From Azospirillum sp. TSO35-2 (lineage in GTDB: Bacteria; Pseudomonadota; Alphaproteobacteria; Azospirillales; Azospirillaceae): a stretch of DNA of 64,000 nt. This document shows, in pieces, positions 62,528 to 64,000 of the stretch; within the stretch, counting starts at the first letter, position 1; every line of letters starts with the position of its first letter. Location of the stretch: contig NZ_LGRA01000013.1 in the NCBI RefSeq assembly GCF_003116095.1, forward strand, positions 679,541 to 743,540, in the 5' to 3' direction. The notes beneath the pieces were generated by a model that made no database searches, was not told the origin of the DNA, and was given only the letters and a program-made list of their open reading frames with translations. The translations under genes were made by a program, and so were the position numbers.

Positions 62528-63505
62528 TCAGTAGGCGTCCTTGCGGCGCTCGTACTCGGCCTTGGCGGTGTCGGGGGTGAACAGCGCCGACTCCGTCTTG
62601 ATCCACTTCGGCGGCGCCTTGCCGTCCTTCTTGAAGGCGACCAGCGCGTCATAGGCCGGGCCGGCCATGTTGGGCGTCAGCTCGACCGTCGCGTTGGCCT
62701 CGCCCTCCGCCATCGCCTTGAAGATGTCGGGAACGCCGTCGATCGAAACGACCAGGATGTCCTTGCCCGGCTTCAGGCCGGCTTCCTTGATCGCCTGGAT
62801 GGCACCGACCGCCATGTCGTCGTTGTGGGCATAGACGGCGCAGATCTTCTTGCCGCCGTCCTCGGCCTTGATGAAGCTCTCCATCACCTCCTTGCCCTTG
62901 GCGCGGGTGAAGTCGCCGGACTGGGTGCGGATGATCTTCATGCCGGGATTCTTGGCGACGACCTCGTCGAAGCCCTTCTTGCGGTTGATCGCCGGGGAGG
63001 AGCCGACGGTGCCCTGCAGTTCCACCACCGCGCATTTGCCGCCGGTCTGCTTGGCCAGCCATTCGCCGGCCACCCGGCCCTCATGCACGGTGTCGGAGGT
63101 GACGGCCGTCATGTAGAGGCTCTGGTCCTTGGTGTCGATCTGGCGGTCGAGCAGAACCACCGGAATCTTCGCCTCCTTGGCCTCCTTCAGCACCGAATCC
63201 CAGCCGGTCGCCACCACCGGCGCGATGAAGATGGCGTCGACGCCCTGGGCGACGAAGGAACGCACCGCCTTGATCTGGTTCTCCTGCTTCTGCTGGGCGT
63301 CGGAGATCTTCAGGTCGATGCCGCGCTTGTCGGCCTCGGCCTTGGCGGTCTTGGTCTCGGCGGCGCGCCAGCCGGACTCGGAGCCGATCTGCGAGAAGCC
63401 GACCACCAGCTTGCCGTCGGCGGCCTGGACCGATCCCAGCCCGATGAGCAGGGCCGTCACGGCGGCGGCGGCGGTGGCGGCGGACGTCAGCCAATTCCTG
63501 GACAT
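62528..63505 (-). CDS. ytfQ: Sugar ABC transporter substrate-binding protein, YtfQ-type
   Basis: 325-residue periplasmic protein of the ribose/galactose (family 4-like periplasmic_binding) group. Signal peptide to about residue 28 (ending VQAA), then LVVGFSQIGSESGWRAAETK, DAIFIAPVVATGWDSVLKEAK and AVYAHNDDMAVGAIQAIKEAG. This fits YtfQ (galactofuranose) well, but related sugars are possible. GGGAG upstream of the ATG at 63505. First gene of the operon. Confidence 0.92.
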   Translation of the reverse strand: MSRNWLTSAATAAAAVTALLIGLGSVQAADGKLVVGFSQIGSESGWRAAETKTAKAEADKRGIDLKISDAQQKQENQIKAVRSFVAQGVDAIFIAPVVATGWDSVLKEAKEAKIPVVLLDRQIDTKDQSLYMTAVTSDTVHEGRVAGEWLAKQTGGKCAVVELQGTVGSSPAINRKKGFDEVVAKNPGMKIIRTQSGDFTRAKGKEVMESFIKAEDGGKKICAVYAHNDDMAVGAIQAIKEAGLKPGKDILVVSIDGVPDIFKAMAEGEANATVELTPNMAGPAYDALVAFKKDGKAPPKWIKTESALFTPDTAKAEYERRKDAY

Positions 63506-63737
63506 TCGTTTCACTCCCTGAGTTTTGTCGTGTTCTTGGACGATAGGGATGGGGCGAGGGGGGATGAGGCTGCGGAATGTGGAAAGCGGGCCGCTGCGGC
63601 ACAGCATCACGGCATTAGCCGGCTCACAAATTGTCCGTTATGCCTACTTTAAGTACTCAAAAACATAACTGTCCAATATGTTTATCGGCCAGCCTGATAC
63701 GGAAATCGGTATATCCGGGCGGTGGCCCGGAAAGAAA
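63506..63737 (-). promoter_or_regulatory. Upstream control region of ytfQ
   Basis: AT-richer stretch at 63620-63690. GTTATG (63637-63642) and CATAAC (63664-63669) form an inverted repeat 21 nt apart, each next to a TTG-x-C half-site motif (TTGTCC and its near complement GTCCAA). A dimeric regulator could bind here. No -35/-10 pair assigned with confidence. Confidence 0.4.
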
Positions 63738-63763
63738 CGGCCAGACGGAACACCGTCTGGCCG
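63738..63763 (-). terminator. Terminator of the porin-like gene
   Basis: CGGCCAGACGG and its complement form an 11-bp stem with a 4-nt loop. Read on the minus strand, it is followed by TTTCTTT, about 105 nt after the porin stop. Confidence 0.75.
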
Positions 63764-63867
63764 CCAGTTGACCTCGCGCCGGGAGAGGACACGAGGCCGA
63801 CGCACCCGAGGGAGAGCGCGCCGGGACGCGCCGCCACGGTGGGATGGACACCGCGGCGGCGCGAAGG

Positions 63868-64000
63868 TCAGAAGGCCAGGTTGGTCTGGACCAGGAACAT
63901 GTCGCCCTTGTCGCTGTTGGCGGCGACATCGGAGCTGAGCTTGAAGTGGTTGTACTCCGGCCCGATGCTGAAGCCGGGGGCGACGACGTACTTGGCGCCG
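63868..64000 (-). CDS. Porin-like outer-membrane protein, C-terminal fragment (window edge)
   Basis: Only the last ~43 codons are inside the window. They read as alternating polar/hydrophobic strands (YVVAPGFSIGPEYNHFKL, GDMFLVQTNLAF) ending in a terminal Phe, which is the signal of outer-membrane beta-barrels for BAM assembly. The family cannot be named from this fragment. Confidence 0.7.
   Translation of the reverse strand, partial: GAKYVVAPGFSIGPEYNHFKLSSDVAANSDKGDMFLVQTNLAF

Overview
The window is very GC-rich, gene-dense bacterial chromosome or megaplasmid DNA. Strong GC bias at third codon positions produces long antisense shadow frames almost everywhere. A XoxF methanol dehydrogenase together with a tetrahydromethanopterin (H4MPT) C1 pathway, a divergent sigma-54 activator/cyanase pair and several ABC operons points to an Azospirillum-like alphaproteobacterium. 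That assignment is an inference from gene content; no rRNA, tRNA, insertion sequence, phage gene or CRISPR array was seen.

Layout. (1) 1-4.65 kb: a sigma-54 activator (cut by the window edge) divergent from cyanase, which has a near-consensus -24/-12 promoter, followed by a small operon of SnoaL-like protein, alpha/beta hydrolase and XRE regulator. (2) 4.65-11.4 kb: PutA, hydroxypyruvate isomerase, a small Cys-containing protein and FolP. (3) 11.5-45 kb: a C1 island. It contains a quinoprotein-linked SoxYZ-like carrier and metallohydrolase; an H4MPT operon on the minus strand (mptG, mtdB, mch, a CitG-like gene, an MfnF-like gene); divergently, fhcBADC running into two genes of a PQQ-associated ABC system; fae; a HisA/HisF-like gene and an MfnD-like ATP-grasp gene; pqqA and pqqE; a three-gene ATP-grasp/RimK-like/RibD-like operon; the ATPase and permease of the PQQ-linked transporter; xoxF, xoxG and a xoxJ-rhodanese fusion; and a cofactor operon (FolB-like, MfnE-like, DHPS-like, DUF447, mfnB). 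(4) 45-48.3 kb: ordinary accessory genes (COG4315-type secreted protein, SDR, MORN protein). (5) 48.3-57.3 kb: an IclR regulator divergent from a peptide-type ABC transporter operon with D-aminoacylase, RidA and a D-threonine-aldolase-like enzyme. (6) 57.8-63.5 kb: a ytfQ-ytfR-ytfT-yjfF-type sugar ABC operon ending in galM. (7) The window ends in the C-terminus of a porin-like protein.

How the genes work together. XoxF oxidises methanol in the periplasm with PQQ and a lanthanide, passing electrons to XoxG. Formaldehyde is condensed with H4MPT by Fae, then MtdB, Mch and FhcABCD carry the C1 unit to formate with methanofuran. The surrounding genes supply H4MPT (MptG, DHPS-like, FolB-like), methanofuran (MfnB, MfnD-like, MfnE-like, MfnF-like) and part of PQQ (PqqA, PqqE). 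The less understood members are the HisA/HisF-like protein, the CitG-like protein, DUF447, the orphan ATP-grasp/RimK-like/RibD-like operon, the two DUF-type secreted proteins next to xoxJ, the PQQ-linked ABC transporter and the SoxYZ/metallohydrolase pair. These are the best places to look for new biology. No pqqBCD, mxaF, formate dehydrogenase, serine-cycle operon or lanmodulin-like EF-hand protein is visible here.
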